A stretch of 52,226 nt of DNA. Origin: Patescibacteria group bacterium. Lineage in GTDB: Bacteria; Patescibacteriota; Patescibacteriia; UBA1558; UBA10009. Each line of letters opens with the position of its first letter. Positions within the stretch are counted from its first letter, which is position 1. Below the pieces are notes generated by a model that saw only the letters and a program-made list of their open reading frames with translations, had not been told where the DNA came from and made no database searches. Made by a program: the position numbers and the translations under genes. The stretch lies in NCBI GenBank assembly GCA_018818425.1, contig JAHISB010000037.1:1-52226 (forward strand). Reading direction: 5' to 3'. Positions 15,281 to 23,417 of this stretch are shown piece by piece.

Positions 15281-16468
15281 CTATTTAGGAACACAATTGC
15301 CATTAGTGTTATCACTGCTTATAGGAGGGGTAACGTCAAGTGCAGTAGTAAAACCAATGTTCCATATATTCGCTACTAAGTTTATTGGGTACCCTAACAC
15401 ATCAGTAATCCATTGGCCAACATAGCCAGGCTCTATAAATTTACAATTTAAATTCTTGTTGGTAACAATAGCGCAAACATTATTAGTGCAAAAAGCCCTT
15501 TGCTCCGGCTGCCTTTCGCTCAAAAAAATATAATCATCGCATTGTTCCACATTGGGGCACACGCTATCCAGCCAGCTTCTGTCAAAAAACTTGCAATAAT
15601 CTCCGCCGGTATCTGAAGCGGCAACGGCATGATTCAGCCATAAACAGACGCCTTGTTCAGGTTTTATTTTAAGAGTATTACAGGCGTTTTGGCCCTCTTC
15701 CATGCCGTAATCTTCGGCTTTGCTATCACCAATTGACTGGCAAGCCGTTTGCGGGGCCATGCATTTATTCTCCATGCCTTTACTGGTAAAATAAAGACCG
15801 CAGGTCTCGCCAATGTCGCAACCTTCGCGGCCGTGGCAAGTATACTTCTTTTTTTCGTTTAAAGATTTAATTGGCAAATAGTATTGGCGACTACAAAGAG
15901 TTCCTTCTTGTAACACATAGCCCCCGTTTATAACATCGGTAAAATAAGGATCCTGAAAGTCAAAGGCCACTTCTACATCATCGCACCAATAAGCCGGCAA
16001 AGTCAGGCCAGGCACCTCTGCGACTTGCAATTGAAAATTAACCAAACTAGGGTTAAGAGTATTTAAAATCATATAAGAGCCCAGGGCTAACAGCAGGCCA
16101 AAAATTGCGCCAAGAATAATTTCCTTGGCCTGGCCGATTTTAGTAGCATTGCCGCCGCTAAACAGCCAGATTACCCCGCCAAAAACTATCATAAACACGG
16201 CCACAATTCCGGCAATGCCCACAAAAAACTTATAAATCGCCTGAATGTATCTTACCAGTAAATTGGGCTGGCCCGTCTGTTCCACCGCTACCGGCTCGCC
16301 TGTTTTAAATTCGCTGCCCGGAATGGAAACATTGGGCGAAAATTCTATTGTTTCTTTTTCTGAATCTCCCCAAGCGGCCTGGGCCGTTAAGCATGGCAGC
16401 AGTAAAACAGTTAAAAAAACAGTTATGGTTAACAGTTTAATAATTTTTGCTAATGTCATTTTATTCAT
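15281..16468 (-). CDS. T4SS pilin-like membrane protein with cysteine-rich C-terminal domain
   Basis: The product has 395 residues. A signal peptide (1-31, ending AQA) precedes a polar linker and two hydrophobic helices (about 78-105 and 115-138) around a VIWLFSGG turn. The helix pair is nearly identical to that of the protein at 343-1458 (YKFFVGIAGIVAVFMI, QAKEIILGAIFGLLLALGSYMIL), so both belong to the VirB2-like T4SS-pilin family. The C-terminal 230 residues hold about 20 Cys (for example CHGREGCDIGETC) and are probably extracytoplasmic and disulfide-bonded. It is the last gene of the minus-strand T4SS-like block and lies just downstream of the DsbA-like gene, which could oxidise it. It probably forms part of the channel or fibre base. 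Confidence 0.83.
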   Translation of the reverse strand: MNKMTLAKIIKLLTITVFLTVLLLPCLTAQAAWGDSEKETIEFSPNVSIPGSEFKTGEPVAVEQTGQPNLLVRYIQAIYKFFVGIAGIVAVFMIVFGGVIWLFSGGNATKIGQAKEIILGAIFGLLLALGSYMILNTLNPSLVNFQLQVAEVPGLTLPAYWCDDVEVAFDFQDPYFTDVINGGYVLQEGTLCSRQYYLPIKSLNEKKKYTCHGREGCDIGETCGLYFTSKGMENKCMAPQTACQSIGDSKAEDYGMEEGQNACNTLKIKPEQGVCLWLNHAVAASDTGGDYCKFFDRSWLDSVCPNVEQCDDYIFLSERQPEQRAFCTNNVCAIVTNKNLNCKFIEPGYVGQWITDVLGYPINLVANIWNIGFTTALDVTPPISSDNTNGNCVPK

Positions 16469-16513
16469 AATTCAATGATGTTGAAACCCAATCCTCAGTC
16501 CTCAGTCCTCATT

Positions 16514-17194
16514 TTACCTCAAATTCAATTTTTCTTCTAATTCCTCCAAAGTTATAACTCCGCCAAAGCGCTGGCCGTTGATAAATAAATAAGGAGTGCC
16601 GTCAACGCCCAAAGCGCCGGCTTCGGCAATATCGCTTTCAATATACAAAGCCAATTCTCCGCCGGCTAAACACCGGTTAAACTCATTTATGTCCAAATTA
16701 AGATTAACGGCAATATTCTGGTATAATTCCTCGCCCAAACTTTCTTGATTAATAAATAAATAATCATGGAATTGCCAAAAGCGGTCCTGCGCCTGGGCGC
16801 AGCGGGCCGCCAAAGCCGCTGCGGCGGCCAAGGGATCCAGCGGGCTAACCGCGTCTTTCCAGACTAAAAAAACCTGTTGGGGATATTTTTTGAATAGCTG
16901 GTCAAAAACCTCTGCCTGCTGGCGGCAATAATGGCAGGCAAAGCTGCCGAATTCAAAAATAACATTTTCCGCCTCTTTATTGCCCAGAGCCGGATCGCTG
17001 GTTTTAAAAATAGGCGAAGTTAATTCAAGCTCATCGCCCTCTTTTAAACTTTTAAGAATTAAGTCAATATTCTGTTGATTCTGGGAAAGAATCTTTTTAC
17101 CGATAATAAATCTGACCAAAATCAAGGTAGTGGCTAAAAACAAAAAAACTAACAGGACAACAATTAAAACTTTAACTTTTTGCTGTTGGGTCAT
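16514..17194 (-). CDS. DsbA-like thiol-disulfide oxidoreductase, membrane-anchored
   Basis: The product has 226 residues. One N-terminal helix (about 8-32) anchors a thioredoxin-fold domain. The active site is FACHYC (C87, C90) in the FEFGSFACHYCRQQAEVF context of DsbA/BdbD proteins, and the cis-Pro loop is VDGTPYLFINGQ near 197-208, with an inserted helical region between them. It should catalyse disulfide formation on the outer face of the membrane. The genomic setting offers clear substrates: the pilin-like protein immediately downstream and the giant protein at 36391-45285, which has about 115 Cys. No DsbB-like partner is visible in the window. Confidence 0.9.
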   Translation of the reverse strand: MTQQQKVKVLIVVLLVFLFLATTLILVRFIIGKKILSQNQQNIDLILKSLKEGDELELTSPIFKTSDPALGNKEAENVIFEFGSFACHYCRQQAEVFDQLFKKYPQQVFLVWKDAVSPLDPLAAAAALAARCAQAQDRFWQFHDYLFINQESLGEELYQNIAVNLNLDINEFNRCLAGGELALYIESDIAEAGALGVDGTPYLFINGQRFGGVITLEELEEKLNLR

Positions 17195-17254
17195 AGATAA
17201 TTAACAGTACTTAAGATTAAGGGTTAAATTACTGTTGTAACAAATTCAGCGGGC

Positions 17255-17365
17255 TTAAAGGATGAAGATTTAAGACTGAAGACTGAAGGCTGAAGACTGA
17301 AGGCTGAAGGATGGAGGCTGGAGACTAAAAACTGAAAACTGAAAACTGGAGACTGGAGATTTAAG
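17255..17365. repeat. Tandem 7-bp repeat (GACTGAA/GGCTGAA)
   Basis: Units GACTGAA, GGCTGAA, GGATGGA, GGCTGGA, AACTGAA, AACTGGA and GACTGGA follow one another with a strict 7-bp period between the DsbA-like and beta-propeller genes. Confidence 0.85.
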
Positions 17366-17370
17366 ATAAA

Positions 17371-18612
17371 TTATGGCAAATTGATTCCGTACACCGAGCC
17401 GGACTGGTCTTGAAAGTATAAAGTCTTTCCATCCGGAGAAAGAAAAACAGAAGCAGCGGAATAAAAGGGCTGGTTGCCCACCGGTTCAGCCAGCAGAGTC
17501 GTCTGGCCGCTGGTTAAATCTACTTTATAAAAAGTGTCCGGCAAATTTTGAGCCAGTTCCGGGTACCAGCCGCTGCCTTCGGGCAAATTTTGAGGCACGG
17601 CGCAATAAGCCGAGGAGCTGTCGGCGGAAATAGCGCATTTGTCGGACCAGGTCTGCAGTCCCAAATCGATATTGCCAGCGCCGATATAATCGCCAAAGGC
17701 GCCGCTCAAAGACAAAGTGGGCCTAAAGCCGTTAGCCGGCTGAAAGGCGCTGTAGAGCAGCTTTTCGCCGCTGGGGGTCCATTGTCCGGCAAAACCCAAA
17801 CCATTAACAACCATGCTCTTAAAATTTTCTCCCTGCTGTCCAATAAAGACAATCTCCTGGCTGCCGGCGCTGGCATTTTCACGATAAGTGGCCACCACCT
17901 GATTATTAGGCGAGATATTGACATCAACGTTATTGGCCTGGTCGCCGATTCTTTCAATAAACTGGATATTGGCGCCGTCAGGATTGCTGGTAACTATCCA
18001 ATTGTTTTCTGTCTGCTGGCCAATGGCCTCGGCGGCAATCATCTGGCCATTATTAGAAAAATCAAAGTCCTGCAGCTCTTTTGGCAGGGTAGACTGCTTG
18101 TTCTCATTAAAATCGTAAACAATATTGGAGCCGTCCGGATATTCCAACACTGCTTTGGCGGCATCATCGGACCAGGTAATGCGGCTGACTGCATAAAACC
18201 GCTGGGCAGTTAAAAGCGTAATGGAGCCATCGGCGTTTCTTTTATAAAAACGCCCCTGGCTGCTGTCATAATACACCAAGCTGCCGTCTTTTCCGACTTT
18301 GGGAAAAGCGCCGGCTTCTAATTTTTTTTGAACCGCGGTATAGCCGCCCTTGGCCTTGTCTGAAATAACCGCTCCCTGGGGCACCCTTTCTATAGAAGGC
18401 AGTCCGGCATACTCTTCTTCGATCCTTCTATTAGTATTCTCGTTAATAATGGACGGCAGCTGACCGGGAATAATTTCGGTTGAAGGGGTAAAATAATACG
18501 AGGGCGGCTTTGGCGCCGGCCTAAAAAAGAAATAATAAATAGCATAAGCTATTATTATAACTATAACGATAAAGCCGATAATAACCAAATTCTTTTTAAA
18601 TTTTTCACTCAT
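17371..18612 (-). CDS. Membrane-anchored beta-propeller protein (WD40/PD40-like)
   Basis: The product has 413 residues. An N-terminal helix (about 9-29) is followed by a Pro-rich linker and repeated four-strand blades (about 95-413) of the TolB/PD40 type: VGKDGSLVYYDSSQGRFYKRNADGS, ITWSDDAAKAVLEYPDGSNIVYDF, FDFSNNGQMIAAEA, VNISPNNQVVATYRE, QWTPSGEKLLYSAF and VFLSPDGKTLYFQDQSG. Such propellers usually act as protein-interaction platforms. It lies outside the membrane in the T4SS-like block and its start overlaps the stop of the upstream gene by 4 nt, so they are translationally coupled. The precise role is unknown. Confidence 0.8.
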   Translation of the reverse strand: MSEKFKKNLVIIGFIVIVIIIAYAIYYFFFRPAPKPPSYYFTPSTEIIPGQLPSIINENTNRRIEEEYAGLPSIERVPQGAVISDKAKGGYTAVQKKLEAGAFPKVGKDGSLVYYDSSQGRFYKRNADGSITLLTAQRFYAVSRITWSDDAAKAVLEYPDGSNIVYDFNENKQSTLPKELQDFDFSNNGQMIAAEAIGQQTENNWIVTSNPDGANIQFIERIGDQANNVDVNISPNNQVVATYRENASAGSQEIVFIGQQGENFKSMVVNGLGFAGQWTPSGEKLLYSAFQPANGFRPTLSLSGAFGDYIGAGNIDLGLQTWSDKCAISADSSSAYCAVPQNLPEGSGWYPELAQNLPDTFYKVDLTSGQTTLLAEPVGNQPFYSAASVFLSPDGKTLYFQDQSGSVYGINLP

Positions 18613-19217
18613 AAAGCCATTTCCATTAAATTTTTAAGATTTTTAAAAGGATGTTCATAAATGTCTAAAATCACCATCACTATAAAAAAGATAACCAGCA
18701 GCGCTGCGCCTACCAGCGCCGTAACGCCTAAAAACTGCAGTATCTGCACCAACGACATTTCGCCAAAAATTTTCTTTCTAGTAACGGCGCTGACAAAACA
18801 ATAAATATGCAAAGCAATTAAAGCTGGTAGAAACAAAAGCCACGACCAGAGCAGTTTAAAAACCGCTGCTAAAAAAACTTTTTGGCTGGCTATTTCAGCC
18901 ATAACTTTGGGATCCTGCAGCCCTTTGGCTAAACCCAACTTATCAGCATACCGATTTTTAACAGCATTGGACTGCAACCGTTGTTTGGCCAAAGACCGGC
19001 CAGCGTTGCTTTTTTCTGCCGGGGTGTTTATTTCTTGGCTGCGCTGGTCGCCGGCGGCCAAAGCTTCATTTAGCGGAGCTGGCCGTTGAAACATAGCGGC
19101 GCTGCGCTGGGCGCCTTTAGCCATTTGCTGATCATAATCCCGCTGTTCTCTTGACTTTGTTCTTTTTTGCTTAGCATTTTGCCTGGCTAATTGTGTGGGT
19201 GATGAAAAATCTGCCAT
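18609..19217 (-). CDS. Two-TM membrane protein of the T4SS-like locus, unknown function
   Basis: The product has 202 residues. The N-terminal 110 residues are polar, Gln/Ala/Arg-rich and probably disordered. Two hydrophobic helices follow (about 120-142 and 155-182), with a short cytosolic tail. The gene overlaps the beta-propeller gene by 4 nt and lies 9 nt after the VirB8-like gene, so all three form one transcriptional unit. I recognise no family. The position suggests an inner-membrane component of the apparatus. Confidence 0.75.
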   Translation of the reverse strand: MADFSSPTQLARQNAKQKRTKSREQRDYDQQMAKGAQRSAAMFQRPAPLNEALAAGDQRSQEINTPAEKSNAGRSLAKQRLQSNAVKNRYADKLGLAKGLQDPKVMAEIASQKVFLAAVFKLLWSWLLFLPALIALHIYCFVSAVTRKKIFGEMSLVQILQFLGVTALVGAALLVIFFIVMVILDIYEHPFKNLKNLMEMAL

Positions 19218-19226
19218 AAAATTAGT

Positions 19227-19808
19227 TTATTCCAGCCATTCAGATCTGTCTACCAGCCAATTATCCTCTGATTTTATTAAATAAAGTTCTAAATTCTGGT
19301 AAAAAACTTTGGTTTGGCCATCAGTTTGCGTTTCCTGGCGCTGCAGCGAAACCAGAGCCCGGCCCGCACCCGACTCTTCAGTTAATTCCTCGATATTAAC
19401 ATTCAAAACCTTGGAAGTTACTCCGTAAAATCCCGCGGTCTGCTGGCCCTGGCTGATTATTTGGTCAAGCTGATTAATCATGGCCGCGGTAGAAAACAGC
19501 TTAACCTCTTCCAAATTGGCAAAATTACTGTCCGTTGAAAAGCTGGCATAGCGCTCGGCAAAATTCCTGGCGGTGTTATAAAAACTCTGTTCTAAGGGGG
19601 ATAAAATATTTAACTGCTGCCCGGCCGGCTGATTCTGATTAAGGGCATTATTTTGTTGATTTAAGTTAGCCGGCTGTTGATTAACCGAAGATTGATTAAC
19701 TAAATCAGTTTCTGCTGGTTCATTAAAATAGCGGTCGCTAAGCACCAGGGCAATAGACAAGCCAACGGCTGCTAAAATTATAATGATAATAGTTCTTCGT
19801 CTCAACAT
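19227..19808 (-). CDS. VirB8/TcpC-like single-pass membrane protein (tentative)
   Basis: The product has 193 residues. One N-terminal helix (about 7-25) is followed by an Asn/Gln-rich linker (about 35-70), then a domain of about 120 residues with an alpha-helical start (SPLEQSFYNTARNFAERYASFS) and beta-strand pairs (GVTSKVLNVNIEELTEE, GRALVSLQRQET, VFYQNLELYLIKSEDNWLVDRSEWLE). The helix-then-curved-sheet layout with a final Trp-containing strand is that of NTF2-like domains, as in VirB8 and TcpC. In that role it would link channel proteins on the outer face of the membrane. The assignment rests on fold pattern and context, not on a sequence signature. Confidence 0.65.
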   Translation of the reverse strand: MLRRRTIIIIILAAVGLSIALVLSDRYFNEPAETDLVNQSSVNQQPANLNQQNNALNQNQPAGQQLNILSPLEQSFYNTARNFAERYASFSTDSNFANLEEVKLFSTAAMINQLDQIISQGQQTAGFYGVTSKVLNVNIEELTEESGAGRALVSLQRQETQTDGQTKVFYQNLELYLIKSEDNWLVDRSEWLE

Positions 19809-19867
19809 ATTTTTGATGGATTAATGCTATGGATTAAGCTAATCTAGTTAAGTTGATGATTTAAATT

Positions 19868-19995
19868 TAACTTCACTGATGACTCACCAATAATCACTGA
19901 CAGTTCACCGATAACACGCTGATAGCTCACGGATGCATTCTATTATCAATCAGCGAGTCATCAGTGCGCCATCTGTGAACTATCTGTGTTTTCAG
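19868..19995. repeat. Repeat of the CGCTGATA family between T4SS genes
   Basis: Alternating ACTGATGACTCACC, CACTGACAGTTCACCG and CACGCTGATAGCTCACGG segments are followed by their inverted forms (CAGCGAGTCATCAGTG, CATCTGTGAACTATCTGTG). The stretch can fold into a long imperfect hairpin. Confidence 0.7.
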
Positions 19996-20058
19996 TTTGA
20001 TTTACGCTAATTAATTGACATAATTCTCATTGATGCTTAATCAATAACTGAAAATGCC

Positions 20059-21948
20059 TTACAAACTTTCCTGATCATCCTGGCTCTGCATGGTGGCCTC
20101 GAACTCTTTTTTAGCCGCTTCAATTTCCAACAGCTGGCGCGGGTCGGAGGTAATGATCTGGTCTTCGGTGTAAGAGGCCTTGACTAAAATAGCCACGTGT
20201 TTATTGCCGGCAAAAAAGATGCCTTCGCCGACATTGCCTTCCAGCAATAAATATTTTTCTCCTTCGGTCAGCATAAAAATCTTTTGGATATTATCGATGG
20301 CCGCCGGCGACTGCCTTAGCAAAAGCTGCAGAGCCGAATTGGTTACGATTGCCTGACCGTAAGAAGAAGTTAAAAAATCGTTGACGTCCTGCGTAATGGT
20401 GGTAACGCCTAAATAATACTTGCGGCAGCGCTTAACCAGGGCGAAAATAAACTTGGCGCTGTCTTCTCTCTGCATCAGCCACCAGGCCTCGTCGATGACT
20501 AAAATTCTTTTTTTCATTTCCGAGCGCACGGTAGTCCAGATGTAATTAACGATATTATAAATGGCAATGGGCTTTAATTCGTCTTCTAAATCCCTCACCG
20601 AATAGCAGGTCAACTGATTATCAACATCAATATTGGTAGGGCTGTTGAATAAGCCGGCAAAAGTTCCTTCGGTATATTTCTTTAATCTTACCACTAAACT
20701 CTCCGCTCCTTCAATGCCTTCCAGAACTTCCTGAAAATCCCGCATTAAGGGGGGCTCAATGTTAGTCAGGTCGCTGTCCGGCGTAATATCCTTTTTAGCA
20801 TAAGTTTCTAAAAGCGCCCGGTCTATTAAAGAGTCTTCCTGGTTGGTTAAATCGCCCAACATTAATCTGACTAAGCCCTTTAAAGTAATGATGGCGCTCC
20901 TGATAATATCGGCGGGCTTGGTGTTGTCGCCGATGGCCTTGGGCAGGTCAAAGGGATTGATTTTGCTGGGTGAATTCAAAGAAACGTTGATATAAGCGCC
21001 GCCCACTGTCTCGGTTAAATATTTATATTCATTCTCCGGGTCAATGATAATCACCTCTATGCCCAGCATCATGCTACGCAAAACCTCCAGCTTAATGGCA
21101 TAACTCTTGCCGGCGCCGGAAGTGGCAAAAACAACAGCGTTGGGGTTTTGCAAAGTAAAGCGGTCAAAAATTATCAAACTGTTGTTGTGCCGGTTAATGC
21201 CGTAAAGAATGCCGTTGTCGGAAGTCAGCTCCGAAGAAATAAAAGGGAAAGAAGAAGCCACCGGCGAAGAATTCATATTAAAAGAAATCTGCAGCTGATC
21301 GTTAAATAAGGGCAGGCAGGAATTGAACCCCTGCTCCGCCTGGTATAAAGAACGCTTGGAATAAACCAGCTTAGAGCCAAAAAGATAGCTCATTTCGTCA
21401 ACTTGCTTTTCCAGCTCTGCCTGGCTCTTGGCATAAATAGTTACATATAAAGAAAACTGAAAAAAGTGCTCCACGCCCTGGGTCAAATCATCCCTTAACT
21501 TTTCAATATCGCGCAAAGCCGTTTCCCGCAAAGGGTCGCGGGGCGCGCCTTTTTCAGCATCGGCCATCAGCTGGGCTTCCAAAGCTCCGGCCTTTTTTTT
21601 CAGCTGTTTTAAAATAACATCGGACTTAACCGGGTAAAAAAACATAGAAATGTCCAGGGGCCAATTAATATTAATAATGGGCGCAAACCAGCCCACGCTG
21701 ATATAGCGCGGATAATTAATAACAAACAAGGTAGTCAAAAAGCCGCCGTTCAGTTCTATCAACCTTGGCTCTACCCGCATGCTGGCCGGAGCAATTAAAT
21801 CCTTAACGGTGGTTACGCCCCGGCGATAAACTGCTTCCGCCTCCAGAATTTCTTTTTGTTCCCGGGCGCTTATTTTTTTATCCGGTTCAGCGGCGGCTTT
21901 GAGCCGCTCTGAATTTTTTTTATCTAGTTGTTGCGGTTTAAAAACCAT
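20059..21948 (-). CDS. virB4: VirB4/TraC-like ATPase of the T4SS-like apparatus
   Basis: The product has 629 residues from ATG 21948. In-frame alternatives are ATG 22023 and TTG 22026; both overlap the upstream gene and neither start has a Shine-Dalgarno sequence. An N-terminal VirB4-type region (about 50-230, ILEAEAVYRRGVTTVKDLI, PRYISVGWFAPI) leads to Walker A FATSGAGKSYAIK (about 275-287), VIIIDPENEYKYL, and Walker B RILVIDEAWWLMQ with the downstream TTITQDVNDFL motif (about 480-530). VirB4 energises pilin handling and substrate transfer at the inner membrane. It follows the VirB4-partner and PrgI-like genes, the usual order in Gram-positive and CPR T4SS loci. Confidence 0.93.
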   Translation of the reverse strand: MVFKPQQLDKKNSERLKAAAEPDKKISAREQKEILEAEAVYRRGVTTVKDLIAPASMRVEPRLIELNGGFLTTLFVINYPRYISVGWFAPIININWPLDISMFFYPVKSDVILKQLKKKAGALEAQLMADAEKGAPRDPLRETALRDIEKLRDDLTQGVEHFFQFSLYVTIYAKSQAELEKQVDEMSYLFGSKLVYSKRSLYQAEQGFNSCLPLFNDQLQISFNMNSSPVASSFPFISSELTSDNGILYGINRHNNSLIIFDRFTLQNPNAVVFATSGAGKSYAIKLEVLRSMMLGIEVIIIDPENEYKYLTETVGGAYINVSLNSPSKINPFDLPKAIGDNTKPADIIRSAIITLKGLVRLMLGDLTNQEDSLIDRALLETYAKKDITPDSDLTNIEPPLMRDFQEVLEGIEGAESLVVRLKKYTEGTFAGLFNSPTNIDVDNQLTCYSVRDLEDELKPIAIYNIVNYIWTTVRSEMKKRILVIDEAWWLMQREDSAKFIFALVKRCRKYYLGVTTITQDVNDFLTSSYGQAIVTNSALQLLLRQSPAAIDNIQKIFMLTEGEKYLLLEGNVGEGIFFAGNKHVAILVKASYTEDQIITSDPRQLLEIEAAKKEFEATMQSQDDQESL

Positions 21949-21994
21949 GCTTGTTTTGTTATTTGTTATTCTAATGCCAGTTGGCAGTTGCCGG

Positions 21995-22666
21995 TTACGA
22001 CTCTGCCCGAAGCTCGTTGACATCAACTATTTTTTCCGAATCAGCCAGTTCCGGATTGTAAGTATTATAAAATATTTCTATTAAACTTTGGGTTTCTAGC
22101 TGAATGCTGGACAGGCCGGCGCTGGACAGGCCGGACCTGACAAAATCAACTCTCCTTCTAATCTCTTCGCTGTACTGGCTAAAACGTTTCTGGCTCATTT
22201 TAATTACTGTAGCCGCAGAAAACAGCTCTAAAACTCTCTCAAAAAATTTCTTTCTCTTGTTTTTGATGCCGTCGAAAGGAACGATAACATAAAACTTTTT
22301 AGTCATAATCTGCCCCAGCTCCAAAAGCTCCTTTAAAAAACTGACATAATCGGCTATCTGCATTCTTAACAGCTCGTTAGTTTGCTCTTTTTCTAAATTA
22401 GAAAGTTTATTTAGATAGCCATCAATATTCAAATTTCTTGATTGAATTAATATCTGCAGGGGAAAGTCTAAAGAATTGAGAAAACTGACATAGGCCTGAA
22501 TAATAGCATTCTGCTCATCCTCGCCTTTTAAAGCAAAATTGATTGAAGAAACTAAAAGAACTACCCTTAAGGTTCCGTCTTTAAGAATAATGGTATCATC
22601 CCTAATCTCCACAATATCCAGATATTGCTGGGTTGAAGTCTTAGATTTTGTTTTGCTGTTTTTCAT
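21995..22666 (-). CDS. TraC/VirB4 N-terminal-domain-like protein, separate from VirB4
   Basis: The product has 223 residues and no membrane helix or signal. It begins with a basic tail, then a beta-rich start (YLDIVEIRDDTIILKDGTLRVVLLVSSINFAL) and long helices (about 85-130, 145-185). The opening, an EIRDDTIILKDGTLR strand pair followed by SSINFALK and a helix with FLNSLDFPLQILIQSRNL, is what one sees at the N-terminus of TraC/VirB4 proteins. I infer a stand-alone partner that completes the shorter VirB4 encoded next to it. A local duplication GLSSAGLSS lies near 180. If VirB4 starts at 22023 the two genes overlap by about 29 nt. Confidence 0.75.
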   Translation of the reverse strand: MKNSKTKSKTSTQQYLDIVEIRDDTIILKDGTLRVVLLVSSINFALKGEDEQNAIIQAYVSFLNSLDFPLQILIQSRNLNIDGYLNKLSNLEKEQTNELLRMQIADYVSFLKELLELGQIMTKKFYVIVPFDGIKNKRKKFFERVLELFSAATVIKMSQKRFSQYSEEIRRRVDFVRSGLSSAGLSSIQLETQSLIEIFYNTYNPELADSEKIVDVNELRAES

Positions 22667-22684
22667 AACTATGTTAATTTTGAG

Positions 22685-22782
22685 TTAACCTAATTTTGAA
22701 TTTCGATTAAATTATTAATTCTGAATTTCGAAATTAGAAATTCAATCGAAATTAGGTCCATTCGAAATTCAAAATTAATTAC
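22685..22782. repeat. GAAATTC-type inverted repeat
   Basis: Repeated GAATTTCGA / GAAATTAGAAATTCAATCGAAATTAGG / TCGAAATTC segments read alike on both strands. The same type occurs inside tsaC (47745-47823) and leuS (51283-51375). The end of the PrgI-like gene overlaps this stretch. Confidence 0.7.
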
Positions 22783-23242
22783 CCTCTCCTGTCTTAAAAC
22801 TATACTCCTTTTCTGCTGACTCGCCCCGATAAAGCCCGCCCGTGTCAACAATTAAAGAAAGGTCGGAAAGCTTGGAGGAAGCAATAAACTTTTTGGGCAA
22901 AAGCTCCGATGCTTTTTTGCCGCCTTTTTTAATATCAGCTGATATTAGCGCCTCTGCCCCGGCTTCTCTGGACCAAACTCTGATGGCCGGCTTTTTTAAA
23001 GTCTGAACAATATTTAAGAAAAAATAATGAAAGGGCATGCCGTTAACCTTTAGAAAGGCGATGATGCCAAAAATGCCCAAAGTTGGCAGGCCGGCCGTTA
23101 AAAACATGGCCATGTCAGAAAGTTTATACTCCAAAAACAGCGCCATGCCGGCCACAATCAAAATAATAAACTGGCGGGTGGTAATGGGCCCGATAATTTT
23201 ATCTTCAACATCAATAAATTGTGGCACGACAAATTGTTTCAT
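22775..23242 (-). CDS. PrgI-family / VirB3-like membrane protein
   Basis: The product has 155 residues. It opens with MKQFVVPQFIDVEDKIIGPIT, the typical PrgI start, then TRQFIILIVAG and two hydrophobic helices (about 24-44 and 47-66), followed by KVNGMPFHYFFLNIVQ and a basic WSREAG segment. PrgI proteins are the Gram-positive/CPR counterpart of VirB3 and bind VirB4 at the inner membrane. The C-terminal extension of about 60 residues is polar and unassigned. It lies directly upstream of the VirB4 pair. The preceding gap is filled by an 8-bp repeat array. Confidence 0.88.
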   Translation of the reverse strand: MKQFVVPQFIDVEDKIIGPITTRQFIILIVAGMALFLEYKLSDMAMFLTAGLPTLGIFGIIAFLKVNGMPFHYFFLNIVQTLKKPAIRVWSREAGAEALISADIKKGGKKASELLPKKFIASSKLSDLSLIVDTGGLYRGESAEKEYSFKTGEGN

Positions 23243-23255
23243 ATGTATGTCATTT

Positions 23256-23416
23256 GAACATTAGAGCATTAGAGCATGAGAGCATGAGAGCATGAGAGCA
23301 TGAGAGCATGAGAGCATGGGAGCATGGGAGCATGGGAGCAAGTGTTCACATGTTCTCATGTTCCAATGTTCCAGTGTTCTAATGTTCTCATGTTCCAATG
23401 TTCCAGTGTTCTAATG
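23256..23416. repeat. 8-bp unit hairpin array (GAGCATGA / TTCCAATG)
   Basis: The left arm consists of GAGCATTA, GAGCATGA and GAGCATGG units. After a central AAGTGTTC the right arm consists of TTCTCATG, TTCCAATG, TTCCAGTG and TTCTAATG units, which are complementary. The whole forms a long imperfect hairpin between the gene at 23418 and the PrgI-like gene. Confidence 0.9.
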
Positions 23417-23417
23417 C

